The notes below the pieces were generated by a model. The model saw nothing but the letters and a program-made list of their open reading frames with translations, was not told the origin of the DNA and did not search any database. This document shows, piece after piece, positions 63,746-64,000 of a DNA stretch of 64,000 nt; the first letter of the stretch is position 1; each line of letters begins with the position of its first letter. Both the position numbers and the translations under genes were made by a program. The DNA is taken from NCBI RefSeq assembly GCF_004022485.1, contig NZ_CP034951.1:2976001-3040000 (forward strand), written 5' to 3'. The DNA comes from Aequorivita sp. H23M31 (GTDB lineage Bacteria; Bacteroidota; Bacteroidia; Flavobacteriales; Flavobacteriaceae).

Positions 63746-63979
63746 TCAATCTTTTTTACCGCTATCAATTTTATATTTATCAGAATTTGCCAATATTAAG
63801 AGCAGGGGTACACCTATAAATACAGCGATAAAAAGCGCAGTTATTTCCACATAGATATTATCAATCCAAAGATTTATAACCACGCCGGAGATAATCACGA
63901 GTGCCATAGCAAAAAAGATATTTGCCATCACAGAGGCAATTCTTTTAATATCATATTCGGCTTTCTTTTCCTTTGGCAT
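63746..63979 (-). CDS. Small two-helix membrane protein
   Basis: 77 residues with two membrane helices (MANIFFAMALVIISGVVINL; ALFIAVFIGVPLLLILAN) and charged ends. Convergent with rtcB. Function not recognised. Its upstream region runs out of the window. Confidence 0.6.
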   Translation of the reverse strand: MPKEKKAEYDIKRIASVMANIFFAMALVIISGVVINLWIDNIYVEITALFIAVFIGVPLLLILANSDKYKIDSGKKD

Positions 63980-64000
63980 TGTATTGTAGCCAGCAATGAG

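Overview
The window looks like the chromosome of a marine- or soil-type member of the Flavobacteriaceae (Bacteroidota). The evidence is AT-rich DNA, a DnaQ-DnaE fusion polymerase, two BlaI/M56 regulator pairs, TonB-like C-terminal domains, NlpE-type and DUF6503 lipoproteins, promoter boxes of the TAnnTTTG type, and few recognisable Shine-Dalgarno sequences. No species can be named from sequence alone.

Layout. 1-7716: core genes (5'-truncated DNA polymerase III alpha, thioredoxin, a short ClpP, two tandem NlpE-like lipoproteins, a DUF58 protein). 8140-20284: a roughly 12 kb genomic island. It starts in the T-arm of an intact tRNA-Asp gene and ends at a perfect 213-bp direct repeat of the tRNA 3' end plus downstream DNA. 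It carries a type I restriction-modification locus (hsdM, an ORF6N gene, hsdS, a KAP-family NTPase and hsdR), then a small lipoprotein, a UvrD-like helicase and a Cys/His-rich, possibly HNH-like protein. No integrase is visible. The hsdR gene carries an in-frame insertion of a GIY-YIG nuclease cassette bounded by inverted repeats, and is further broken by a one-base frameshift. The ORF6N gene is also frameshifted, and a decayed ORF6N copy lies before it.

20499-37506: FNT transporter, M1 peptidase, BlaI/M56 pair 1, an MG2/plug-like surface protein, PhnA, nitroreductase, a free-standing TonB-like domain, BlaI/M56 pair 2 (the M56 protein is fused to the same TonB-like domain), a TPR protein, a beta-barrel protein, a glycosyltransferase and an LPG-synthase-like membrane protein. 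37552-46445: ruvC, a GluR0-like ion channel, hemW, a cyclase-family hydrolase, DUF4260, a MmcQ/YjbR protein, a membrane-anchored MutS homologue, a membrane hydrolase and a broken AI-2E transporter. 46571-55730: a heavy-metal efflux locus on the minus strand (response regulator, sensor kinase, TolC-like, adaptor, DUF190, RND pump), with a tandem array of ~100-bp units between the two-component system and the pump operon. 55763-63979: small secreted proteins, BCCT transporter with a universal stress protein, an LLM flavin oxidoreductase, RtcB and small membrane proteins.

Repeats are a theme of the window. There are REP-like palindromes (core TCGAgcgcagTCGA or cctgagc-tcgtcgaagg) both between and inside genes, heptamer microsatellites of unrelated sequence but constant 7-bp period, hairpins with the word AACCTAACAGGTCT, and two copies of a ~120-bp structured element whose stems covary. 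The strongest novelty candidates are the GIY-YIG cassette inside hsdR, the integrase-less tRNA-Asp island with its helicase plus Cys/His gene pair, and the covarying intergenic element.
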